DNA from: Enhydrobacter aerosaccus
Lineage (GTDB): Bacteria > Pseudomonadota > Alphaproteobacteria > Reyranellales > Reyranellaceae
NCBI GenBank assembly: GCA_903915535.1
Contig: CAIWTJ010000052.1
Location: 1-64,000 of the forward strand
Reading direction: 5' to 3'
Length of the DNA: 64,000 bases
The stretch's first letter is position 1. Each line of letters starts with the position of its first letter. The notes beneath the pieces were generated by a model that worked only from the letters and a program-made list of their open reading frames with translations, was not told the origin of the DNA and ran no database searches. This document shows positions 8,665 to 16,147 of the stretch, one piece after another. Position numbers and translations under genes: made by a program.

Positions 8665-8684
8665 CGCTGCCCGCTTCCTAGAGT
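8656..8684 (+). promoter_or_regulatory. Candidate sigma-70 promoter of the antitoxin gene
   Basis: TTGATA at 8656-8661 and TAGAGT at 8679-8684 are separated by 17 bp, a plausible -35/-10 pair. Transcription would begin near 8691, almost on the ATG at 8693, so the mRNA may be leaderless. No convincing ribosome site is seen before that ATG. The -35 box overlaps the third TGATATCA unit. Confidence 0.45.
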
Positions 8685-8692
8685 TGGCCACT

Positions 8693-8902
8693 ATGGCCTC
8701 CCTCCTGATTCGCCAAATCGACGACAATCTGAAGCGGCAGTTGCGGCTGCGGGCGGCCGAGAACGGCCGGTCGATGGAGGAAGAAGTACGCCGCATCCTG
8801 CGCGCGGCGCTGGCGGTGCCGTCGCCCAAGGAAGAGGGCCGCAAGAAGCTGGAAGAGCTCGCCGCCAGGGAAGTGGAATACCGGCGGCGACGCGGTCAGT
8901 AG
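8693..8902 (+). CDS. FitA/VapB-like ribbon-helix-helix antitoxin, apparently without a toxin
   Basis: This 69-residue protein starts MASLLIRQIDDNLKRQLRLR, then 'AAENGRSMEEEVRRILRAAL', the RHH fold of FitA/StbC-type antitoxins: a beta-strand with alternating residues followed by two helices. The tail is a charged helix, where such antitoxins normally grip the toxin. Partners are usually PIN-domain RNases encoded immediately downstream, but here the next gene is a convergent aminotransferase 6 bp away. A TTG at 8684 could extend the protein by three residues. It is either a solitary regulator or the remnant of a toxin-antitoxin pair. Confidence 0.82.
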   Translation: MASLLIRQIDDNLKRQLRLRAAENGRSMEEEVRRILRAALAVPSPKEEGRKKLEELAAREVEYRRRRGQ

Positions 8903-8908
8903 TCGCCG

Positions 8909-10093
8909 TCAGGCCTTGACCTCCGAGCCCAGCCAATCGATCGCGGCCTGCGCGCCCCCCTTGCCGTGCGGGATGCCGAGCGCCGCCAGACCCATCTCCA
9001 CCACGCCCAGCGTGCCCAGCATCATCGGCGCGTTGACGTGGCCCATGTGGGCGATCCGGATCGCCTTGCCCGAAAGCTCGCCGATGCCGTGGCCCACGAT
9101 GACGCCACACTTCTTGTCGCAATAGGCGCGCAGCGCCTCGGGATCGTGACCGTTGACCAGCACGCAGGTCACCGAGTCGGAGCGCTCGTGCGGCTCGACG
9201 ATGTTGAAACCGATCGCCTGGCCTTCCGCCCACACGCCGACCGCCCGTCGCACCGCTTCGGCCAGCAGCCGGTGACGGCGGTGCACATTGGCGAGGCCCT
9301 CCTCGAACAGCAGGTCGAGCGCCTGGCGCAGGCCGAACAGAAGATGCTCGGGCGGCGTGCCGGCATATTTCTGGTAGTGCTGCTCGCCTTCGCGATCGGT
9401 CCAGTCCCAGTAGGGCGTGCGCAGTCCCGCCTTCTTGTGCACCTCGCGCGCGCGGTCGTTGGCCACGACGAAGCCCAGTCCGGGCGGCGTCATCATGCCC
9501 TTCTGCGAACCCGACATCGCGACGTCCACGCCCCAGGCGTCCATTTCGAACGGCATGCAGCCCAGCGAGGCCACCGCATCGACCATCAGCAGCGCGTCGT
9601 GCCCGGCCGCCCGCATCGCCTTGCCGATCGCTGCGATGTCGTTCACCACGCCCGACGCGGTGTCGATCTGGGCCACGAGCACGGCCTTGATGGCGCCGTC
9701 CTTGTCGGCCCTGAGGCGCGCCTCGACCTCGTCGGGACGAACGGCGCGGCGCATGCTGCCTTTCAGCACCTCGACGTCCACGCCCATGCGCCGGGCATTC
9801 TCGCCCCAGCCGATCGCGAAGCGGCCGCTCTCCAGCACCAGGATCTTGTCTCCCTTGCTGAGCACGTTGGTCAGCGTGGCCTCCCAGGCGCCATGGCCGT
9901 TGGCGATGTAGATGTAGGCCCGGCCCTTCGTGCCGAAGACGCGCGCAACGTCCCGCAACAGGCCGTCCGTCAGCGCCAGCAGCGGGCCGGAGTAGATATC
10001 CATCGCCGGGCGATGCATTGCGCGCAGTACCTCGTCGGGCACCGTGGTCGGCCCCGGTATCGCCAGAAACTCACGTCCTGCACGCACGCTCAT
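8909..10093 (-). CDS. Class V aminotransferase (serine/alanine-glyoxylate type)
   Basis: This is a 394-residue PLP enzyme. It begins with 'REFLAIPGPTTVPDEVLRAMHRP', typical of the serine-glyoxylate/alanine-glyoxylate aminotransferase group. The PLP region contains 'ANGHGAWEATLTN' (about 64-76), 'LMVDAVASLG' with Asp172, and the Schiff-base lysine in 'SGSQKGMMTPPGLGF' (Lys198). It probably transfers an amino group between serine or alanine and glyoxylate, or a related aminoacid pair, in the cytoplasm. A good ribosome site (GGAGGCAAGGACAG) precedes the ATG. It stands alone, convergent with the antitoxin gene. Confidence 0.9.
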   Translation of the reverse strand: MSVRAGREFLAIPGPTTVPDEVLRAMHRPAMDIYSGPLLALTDGLLRDVARVFGTKGRAYIYIANGHGAWEATLTNVLSKGDKILVLESGRFAIGWGENARRMGVDVEVLKGSMRRAVRPDEVEARLRADKDGAIKAVLVAQIDTASGVVNDIAAIGKAMRAAGHDALLMVDAVASLGCMPFEMDAWGVDVAMSGSQKGMMTPPGLGFVVANDRAREVHKKAGLRTPYWDWTDREGEQHYQKYAGTPPEHLLFGLRQALDLLFEEGLANVHRRHRLLAEAVRRAVGVWAEGQAIGFNIVEPHERSDSVTCVLVNGHDPEALRAYCDKKCGVIVGHGIGELSGKAIRIAHMGHVNAPMMLGTLGVVEMGLAALGIPHGKGGAQAAIDWLGSEVKA

Positions 10094-10174
10094 CTGTCCT
10101 TGCCTCCGCTTTTGTCCCTTTCATCGTACCATTGGAAAGGAACACAGGCACGCAAGGCAACTCCGCCTTCGTCG

Positions 10175-10984
10175 CTAGCCCACTTGGTCGGTCCAGACCT
10201 TGAAGCTGACCAGCGCGTTCGGTCCGAAGGTATAGGCGATCGGCACGTCGGCGGCGTCGCGGCCGCGGCCGATCAGGATGCGGCCGATGCGCGGCACGTG
10301 ATTGCGCGCGTCGAACGTGAACCACTGGCCGCCGAGATAGGCCTCGAACCAGCCGGCGAAATCCATCGGCGCATCGACCGGCGGGATGCCGATGTCGCCG
10401 AGATAGCCGGTGCAGTAGCGCGCGGGAATGTTCAGGCAGCGGCAGAAAGTGATGGCGAGGTGCGCGTAGTCGCGGCACACGCCCGTCTTCTCGACGAAGG
10501 CATCCCACGCCGTCTTGGTGGGACGGGCGTATTCGTAGCCGAAGGTGATATGGGCGTGCACGAAGTCGATGATCGCCTGCACACGCGCCCAGCCCGGCGG
10601 GATGTTGCCGAACAGCTGCCACGCCGCCTCGGTCAGCCGGTCGGTCTCGCAGTAGCGGCTGCCCAGCAGGAACGAGAGCGTCTCCGCCGGGAGATCCTCG
10701 ACGGCGTGCTGCGGGGCCCACGGTGCCACGGCATCGAGAAGGCCCGAATCGCGCACGACGCCGTTCGCGGAAACGCTCACCCGGCCCGCGGGCGCCAGCA
10801 TGCGGCTGCACAGATTGCCGAAACTGTCGTGATAGGTGGCGATCGGGACGCGAGGACTGACCGTCGGATAATCCGGCGTGAGCACGTCGGCAGTGCGCGA
10901 GAAATGCGTGCCGAGCACCATGATCACCGGCGTCGGCTGCGGGAAGTCATAAACGATTTCGTAGCCGACCTGGATCTTGATCAA
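10175..10984 (-). CDS. Transglutaminase-like protein (catalytic His not evident)
   Basis: I take the TTG at 10984 as start because AGAGGA lies six bases before it and the protein then opens LIKIQVGYEIVYDFPQP, giving 269 residues. It has a transglutaminase-like core with the nucleophile in 'EKTGVCRDYAHLAITFC' (Cys170) and 'WFTFDARN' (Asp225). Where the partner gene upstream has THAW, this one has FAGW (209-212), so the canonical histidine is missing. It follows that partner by 16 bp in one operon. It may be a cysteine protease/amidase-like protein or a non-catalytic relative. Confidence 0.82.
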   Translation of the reverse strand: MIKIQVGYEIVYDFPQPTPVIMVLGTHFSRTADVLTPDYPTVSPRVPIATYHDSFGNLCSRMLAPAGRVSVSANGVVRDSGLLDAVAPWAPQHAVEDLPAETLSFLLGSRYCETDRLTEAAWQLFGNIPPGWARVQAIIDFVHAHITFGYEYARPTKTAWDAFVEKTGVCRDYAHLAITFCRCLNIPARYCTGYLGDIGIPPVDAPMDFAGWFEAYLGGQWFTFDARNHVPRIGRILIGRGRDAADVPIAYTFGPNALVSFKVWTDQVG

Positions 10985-11000
10985 GACAGTCCTCTGGTAT

Positions 11001-11915
11001 CTAGGCGCTCCGCGACGTGACGCTGACATGGACGTCCATGCCGAGCGGATCGGACGGCCCCCCGATGAAGGTGCCGTGCAGGGGAAGCGCATCGTTCGGA
11101 TCGTGCACGACGGCGACGGTCACCAAGGCGGCCTTGCCGACGCTGCCGCAGGTCGGGTCGACGTCGACCCAGCCCGCGCCCGGCAGATAGACCTGCGCCC
11201 AGGCATGGGTGGCGCCGTGCGGTCCTTCTTCCGAGGCTGAGGAAACGGTTTTTTTCGCTTCGGGTTCCAACGGCTCTTGCGACGGGCTCGCGAGATATCC
11301 GGAGGCGAAGCGTGCCGCGAACCCCAGCGTGCGCGCGGCTTCGATCATCAGCAGCGCGAAATCGCGGCAGGTGCCGCGGCCCAGCCGCAGCGTTTCCAGC
11401 GGCGACTGGATGCCCTTGGCTTCCCGGCGGCGATAGAGGAAGCCCTGCCGGATGCCGCGCGACAGGCGGCCGAGCAGGTCGAGCGTGTCGACCGGGCCGT
11501 CCGCCGGCAGGAACTGCGCGGCCCAGCCGCCGATCTCGTTGTCCGGATCGGGATGACGGCGCTGCAGGCCCTCGGCGAGGTCGGGCGCCACGATGCCGGT
11601 GTAGTCGACGGGATAGGTCCGCGCGCGTTCATCGAGCCCGCTCGCCGAGGTTTCCCCCGGCAGATGCTCCAGGCTTACGATGCTTTCGAAGCTGAGCTCG
11701 CTCGCCTGTTCCGTGAACTCGGCGATCGCCACGTGGTTGCCGAAACTGTCCTCGACAAAACGAAGACTGCTGGGCTCCGGCGTGATGCCCAGGCGCGCCT
11801 CGATGATCTTCTGGTCATGCTGCTCGCGCGGCCGCAGCATCAGGCGATGCTCGCCGAACGAGACCGGCTGCCGATAGCGGTAGGTCGTGACGTGCCGAAT
11901 GGTCAGTGACGTCAT
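11001..11915 (-). CDS. Transglutaminase family protein with N-terminal beta domain
   Basis: This 304-residue protein has the bacterial transglutaminase N-terminal domain (SLTIRHVTTYRYRQPV... MLRPREQHDQ) followed by a papain-like core. The catalytic triad is visible: Cys183 in 'RGTCRDFALLMIEAAR', His237 in 'ATHAWAQVYLPGAGW' and Asp251/253 in 'VDVDP'. Such proteins are usually cytoplasmic and poorly characterised, often encoded next to circularly permuted ATP-grasp/alpha-E partners, which are absent here. It is first in a two-gene operon with the shorter transglutaminase-like protein. Confidence 0.88.
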   Translation of the reverse strand: MTSLTIRHVTTYRYRQPVSFGEHRLMLRPREQHDQKIIEARLGITPEPSSLRFVEDSFGNHVAIAEFTEQASELSFESIVSLEHLPGETSASGLDERARTYPVDYTGIVAPDLAEGLQRRHPDPDNEIGGWAAQFLPADGPVDTLDLLGRLSRGIRQGFLYRRREAKGIQSPLETLRLGRGTCRDFALLMIEAARTLGFAARFASGYLASPSQEPLEPEAKKTVSSASEEGPHGATHAWAQVYLPGAGWVDVDPTCGSVGKAALVTVAVVHDPNDALPLHGTFIGGPSDPLGMDVHVSVTSRSA

Positions 11916-11988
11916 GACATCTCCTGACCCCCATCAAGCACGTTTCAGGCCAGGCGAATACCCGATTATGTGTCCGAAAAAAGACGAT

Positions 11989-12954
11989 TTACTCGATCAG
12001 GTCGTCGGCCTCGGCCAGCACGCTCTGGGGGATCGTGGCGCCGATCGCCCGCGCGGTCTTGAGGTTGATCGTCAGCTCGAACTTGGTGGGCTGTTCGGCC
12101 GGCAGATCGCGGGGCGGCGCGCCCGCCAGGATGCGCTTCACAAAATAGCCCGAGCGCCGGATCAGCGAATCGAGCGACGGGCCGTAGCTCAGCAGGCCTC
12201 CCGCCTCTGTCTGCTCGCGACCGGCGCCGAGCAGCGGAATCCGACGGTCGACGCAGATTTGGACGATACGGCCGACAATCGAGACCAGCATGGCGTCGAG
12301 CACCATGATCACCGCGTCGGGCTGCGGTGCCGAAGCAGGGCCGAACGCCGCGTCGATCGACGCGGGCGCAGTCACTTCGATGGCCTCGACGTCGATCCCG
12401 ACGCTGCGGGCCGAGGTGCGAATGCTTTCGAAGATCGGCCGGTTGGTGGGATTGCCGGGATTGATCAACACGGCGACCCGCCGCGCCGCCGGTAATGCCC
12501 TGTGCATCATGTCCACGAGCTTCGGCGCGGCCTGGTCGCTCATGGTCGCGACTCCGGTCGTATTCCCGCCCGGACGGGCGAGACTGTCGATCAGGCCGGC
12601 GCCCACCGGGTCGTTGGTGCCGACGAACACGATCGGAAGGGTCTTCGTCGCCTGCTGGGCGGCGCGCACCGAGAGAATTGTCGTGACCAACAGGACGGTC
12701 GGATGCGTGTCCATGGCTTTCTGGACGACGGCGGGAAAGCGCTGATAGTCGCCATCCGCTGCAAAGACTTCGAGGACATAGTCCCGTCCTTCGATCAGGC
12801 CGTTATCCGCCAGGCCCTGGCGCATCGCCGCAAGCCGGGGCACCCCGGACGCGGCACTGCCGGGCTCGATCCAGGCGAGGCGCACGGGAGACTGCGCCTC
12901 GGCACGCGCGGCAAGCACGACGCCGAGAGCCGCGAGCAGATCGCGACGCCTCAT
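11989..12954 (-). CDS. ABC transporter substrate-binding protein, TrpX/COG2984 type
   Basis: This 321-residue protein opens MRRRDLLAALGVVLAARAEAQS, a short twin-arginine-like export signal. The mature part has 'VRLAWIEPG', 'PIVFVGTNDPVGAGLIDSLARPGGNTTGV' and 'RRVAVLINPGNPTNRPIF', characteristic of the ABC_sub_bind (COG2984) family. Its ATG overlaps the previous LLM stop (ATGA, 12951-12954), making it the fourth member of a coupled operon. No permease or ATPase of this class is nearby, so it would have to serve a transporter encoded elsewhere. The start is set by the overlap and the signal peptide. Confidence 0.88.
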   Translation of the reverse strand: MRRRDLLAALGVVLAARAEAQSPVRLAWIEPGSAASGVPRLAAMRQGLADNGLIEGRDYVLEVFAADGDYQRFPAVVQKAMDTHPTVLLVTTILSVRAAQQATKTLPIVFVGTNDPVGAGLIDSLARPGGNTTGVATMSDQAAPKLVDMMHRALPAARRVAVLINPGNPTNRPIFESIRTSARSVGIDVEAIEVTAPASIDAAFGPASAPQPDAVIMVLDAMLVSIVGRIVQICVDRRIPLLGAGREQTEAGGLLSYGPSLDSLIRRSGYFVKRILAGAPPRDLPAEQPTKFELTINLKTARAIGATIPQSVLAEADDLIE

Positions 12955-13946
12955 GCCATCACGGTCTTGGCGAACCACTCCACCTGGTCCTCGTATTCCG
13001 ACATCGTGTCCGCCGGGATCATCAGGGCGCAGGCATGGTCGACGCCGATCTTGCGCAGGCCCTCGACCTTCTCCCGGATGAGGTCGGGCGAGCCGATGAG
13101 GTTCGCCACCATCTGCTTGGACAGGTCGCGGCCGGTATAGGCCAGCGACTTGCGATGATGGACGAGGCCCGATGCCATGTAGCGCTTCTCGGCTTCCTCG
13201 GTGGTCTTGGCGATCGTGATGGAGAACTGCGGCGCGATCTCGATCTCCTTCGGGTCGCGGCCGAGTTCATGGGCGCGATTCTTCAGGATCTTGACCCACT
13301 CCTCGAGCTCCGGCCACGGCCGCCAGCCCGGCAGCCAGCCGGTGGCATGGCGCGCGGTGCGCTCGATGGTGGGCTTGTTGTGCCCGCCCAGCCACAGCGC
13401 GAACGGCTCGCGCTTGGGCTTGGGATACATCTCGATGTCTTTCACCGCGTAGTACTTGCCCTCGTGCGTGACGCGGCGCTCGGTGAACAGCCGCTTCATC
13501 AGGTCGAGGCCCTCGTCCATCATCTCGCCGCGCTGCGCCGTGGCCGCGATGCGCGGCGCCCAGGCGGCGAACTCCTCGCGATAGGCGCCGATGCCCAGGG
13601 CCAGGATCAGCCGGCCGCCCGAGAGCTGGTCGATCGTGGAGGCGGTCTTGGCCAGCCAGAACGGATCGCGCATCGGCTGCACCGCCAGCGCCGTGCCCAC
13701 TTCGAGCGTCGTCGTGGCGGCGGCGCAGAACGACAGCACGGTCAGCAGCTCGTAGAAGTTGGGCGGCGAGTCGGGATAGAGCTCGCGCACATAGTTCTGG
13801 CTCTGGATGTGATCGTTGCCCCACACCGAGTGGTAGCCGAGCTTCTCGGCAAGCTTGGCCATGCGCACGAAGTCGGTCGGATCGACGAACGGCACGGGAT
13901 ACATGACGCCTTCGAAGCCGGTGGGAAGCGAGATACTGAACTTCAT
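12951..13946 (-). CDS. LLM class flavin-dependent oxidoreductase (paralogue of the gene at 1991)
   Basis: This 331-residue LLM enzyme matches the protein at 1991-2998 along its N-terminus (SLPTGFEGVMYPVPFVDP; LGYHSVWGNDHIQSQNYVRELYP) and in 'LSGGRLILALGIGAYREEF'. It is the third gene of the operon threonine synthase-like, LLM, LLM, TrpX, overlapping both neighbours by ATGA. The paralogue lies 10 kb away on the other strand, so the duplication is not simple tandem copying. Substrate unknown. Confidence 0.9.
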   Translation of the reverse strand: MKFSISLPTGFEGVMYPVPFVDPTDFVRMAKLAEKLGYHSVWGNDHIQSQNYVRELYPDSPPNFYELLTVLSFCAAATTTLEVGTALAVQPMRDPFWLAKTASTIDQLSGGRLILALGIGAYREEFAAWAPRIAATAQRGEMMDEGLDLMKRLFTERRVTHEGKYYAVKDIEMYPKPKREPFALWLGGHNKPTIERTARHATGWLPGWRPWPELEEWVKILKNRAHELGRDPKEIEIAPQFSITIAKTTEEAEKRYMASGLVHHRKSLAYTGRDLSKQMVANLIGSPDLIREKVEGLRKIGVDHACALMIPADTMSEYEDQVEWFAKTVMA

Positions 13947-14869
13947 TTGTTGACCGCCTCCAATGCGGCCGCGATGGATGTGGCGTCGTCGAGGCCGCCC
14001 AGCACGATCTCGTCGACGCCGATGGCACGATATTCGTCGAGCTTGTCGCGCACCTGTTGCGGCGTGCCGCAGGCGGTGTGGCGGCGCACGACATCGTCGC
14101 TGACCAGCCGGTCGACCTCGCTCCAGTTTTCCGCGGCATAGGCCACGGCCAGCGCCTGCTGGTCGAGATTGGTGCCGCCCAGCCGCACGTTCTCGGCATG
14201 GTGCGCGCCGCGCAGCACGAAGCCGATCGGACGGCGGATCGAATCGAGGGATCCGAGCTTGGTGTAGACGAGGCAGGACTTGCGGCCCGCTCCCACCTGA
14301 TCGAGGCAGGCCTTCACGAACGGCGGCGAGGTCGCGGCCGAGATCAACACGCCGTCGCTTTCACGGCCTGCCAGCTTCAGCATGGCCGGCCGCGATGCGG
14401 CGACAGTGATCGGGATGCGCGCGCCACCGTTCGCGAGGCGGCGGCCCGCGACCTTGAACATCTGCCCCTCGAAGCCCGCCATCTCGCCGGCGAAGAGCTG
14501 GCGGCAGATTTTTATCGCCTCGCCGATCGCGACCAGCGGCTTGGGCGACTCGATGCCGGCGGCCTTGAGATCGGCCGGCGCGCCCGCCCCCAGGCAGAGG
14601 ATCACGCGGCCGGGATATTTTTCTTCCAGGCTGGCCGCCGCCATCGCGATATAGACCGGATGGATCGAATAGGGGCTCATCGCCATCAGGGCGATCCTGA
14701 TCTTCTTCGTCGCCGCGAGCGCCAGCGCCGCGGTGGTGACTGGATCGCGCAGGAAAAGATGACAGGCGATCCACAGCGTCGTGGCGCCGCCCTCTTCCGC
14801 CGCCCGCGCCTGCGCCTCGATCTCGGAAAGCGGCGCGCGGCCGTCGATGGAAACGCCCAGATCCTTCAT
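13943..14869 (-). CDS. LLM class flavin-dependent oxidoreductase
   Basis: This 308-residue LLM protein has MKDLGVSIDGRAPLSEIEAQ, then 'AAEEGGATTLWIACHLF', 'IRIALMAMSPYSIHPVYIAM' and 'PGRVILCLGAGAPADLKAAG'. The segments are divergent from the other LLM genes here and close to Mer/luciferase-like reductases of unknown substrate. It overlaps the threonine synthase-like gene before it and the next LLM gene after it by ATGA, so it is translated from a coupled polycistronic mRNA. Confidence 0.86.
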   Translation of the reverse strand: MKDLGVSIDGRAPLSEIEAQARAAEEGGATTLWIACHLFLRDPVTTAALALAATKKIRIALMAMSPYSIHPVYIAMAAASLEEKYPGRVILCLGAGAPADLKAAGIESPKPLVAIGEAIKICRQLFAGEMAGFEGQMFKVAGRRLANGGARIPITVAASRPAMLKLAGRESDGVLISAATSPPFVKACLDQVGAGRKSCLVYTKLGSLDSIRRPIGFVLRGAHHAENVRLGGTNLDQQALAVAYAAENWSEVDRLVSDDVVRRHTACGTPQQVRDKLDEYRAIGVDEIVLGGLDDATSIAAALEAVNK

Positions 14870-16116
14870 GGCACGAACCCGTAGGCGTTCTTGAGGCCGG
14901 CCAGTAGTTCCGGCAGGCCACCGCTCACCAGCGGCGGCTCGGGCAGGGCCTGCTCGATCGGACCCGGGTCTTTTAGTCCCGCCGCCGTCAGCAGCGCGAC
15001 GCAGCGCTCGTGCGGCTTGATCGTGCCGTCGGCGCGCAGGCGTTCGATCGCGGCAAAGGGCGCGGCGGAAGAAGCCTCGGGCCAGATCCCCTCCTTGGCC
15101 GCGAGCATCACCACCCAGCGCCGGAGATCGTCATCTTCGATGGTGACCGCGAGGCCGCGCGAACGTCGCAGCGTCTCCAGCCCCTGCACGGTGGCCTGCG
15201 CCGCGCCGATGGAGGTCGCGATCGACGGCGCATTGCGCTCGACCACCGGCGGCGCCACATCGCCGCTTGCCATGCCTTGCGTCAGCGAGCCCGAGACTTC
15301 GGCGGCGACAAAGCGCGGCACGCGATCGATCCAGCCCAGCGCCTTCAAATCTTCGAAACCCTTCCACATGCCGTAGAGCGCGTCGCCGTAGCACACCGGC
15401 AGCACGCACCAGTCGGGCGGCTGCCAGTCGAAGGCTTCGGCCACTTCGTAGGCGATCGTCTTGTAGCCTTCCATGCCGTAGGGATTGCTGCCGACCACGG
15501 GACCGAAGAAGGGCGAGGTCGGATACCAGCCGAACTCCTTGACGCCCAGCGACTGCAGGCGCCAGCGGTCGGCCTTGTCGTTCACTTTCACGACCATGGC
15601 GCCATAGGCGCGCATCTGCAGGACGAGCGGTCCTGCCGAACCCACGAAGGTGAAGACGACGCAGGGAATGCCGGCCTTGGCGGCATAGGCGGCCGCTGCC
15701 GCGCCCGCGTTGCCGGACGAACTGGAGGCGATCACCTTGGCGCCGAACTTCTTGGCCATGGTGAGCGCGCCCGAGCCCAGCCGATCCTTGAACGACCAGG
15801 TGGGATTGCGCGACTCGTCCTTGATCCAGACGTCGCCCAGTCCCAGCGCGGGCGCGGGCAGCAGCGGCGTGTTGCCCTCTCCCAGGGTGACGGCGTCGGC
15901 ACTCGACGCGTGCAGGAAGGCGTCCCAGCGCCACATCGAGCCGCGGTCGCGCCTGATGTCGTCTTTTGACGCACCCACGCCGGGTGTACCGCTATAGGCA
16001 ACAGCGAGGTTGGCGGGCGCACCTTTGGCGCGACAGGCGGGACAATCCTGAGCGTAGGAATCGACGGAAAAAGCTGCGCTGCAACGAACGCAGACCAGCG
16101 CACTGGGAGTAGGCAT
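14866..16116 (-). CDS. Threonine synthase-like PLP enzyme with zinc ribbon
   Basis: This 416-residue enzyme of PLP fold type II has an N-terminal zinc ribbon (Cys9, Cys12, Cys25, Cys28 in CVRC...CPAC). The PLP lysine is Lys110 in 'NPTWSFKDRLG', with the phosphate loop 'SSSSGNAGAAAAAYA'. Threonine synthases convert O-phosphohomoserine to threonine; relatives are diaminopropionate or hydroxy-amino acid lyases. Leading an operon of two LLM oxygenases and a binding protein argues for a catabolic relative. I chose ATG 16116; an in-frame ATG at 16149 would overlap the start of the divergent HDAC-like gene. Confidence 0.85.
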   Translation of the reverse strand: MPTPSALVCVRCSAAFSVDSYAQDCPACRAKGAPANLAVAYSGTPGVGASKDDIRRDRGSMWRWDAFLHASSADAVTLGEGNTPLLPAPALGLGDVWIKDESRNPTWSFKDRLGSGALTMAKKFGAKVIASSSSGNAGAAAAAYAAKAGIPCVVFTFVGSAGPLVLQMRAYGAMVVKVNDKADRWRLQSLGVKEFGWYPTSPFFGPVVGSNPYGMEGYKTIAYEVAEAFDWQPPDWCVLPVCYGDALYGMWKGFEDLKALGWIDRVPRFVAAEVSGSLTQGMASGDVAPPVVERNAPSIATSIGAAQATVQGLETLRRSRGLAVTIEDDDLRRWVVMLAAKEGIWPEASSAAPFAAIERLRADGTIKPHERCVALLTAAGLKDPGPIEQALPEPPLVSGGLPELLAGLKNAYGFVP

Positions 16117-16147
16117 TGACCCCACGTTACCACTAGAGTGGCGGCGC

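Noticed and set aside
8684-8692. TTG at 8684 as the antitoxin start.
   Set aside because: It adds only MAT before MASLLIRQ, lies on the likely -10 box, and RHH antitoxins of this type usually start right before the beta-strand, so ATG 8693 is preferred.
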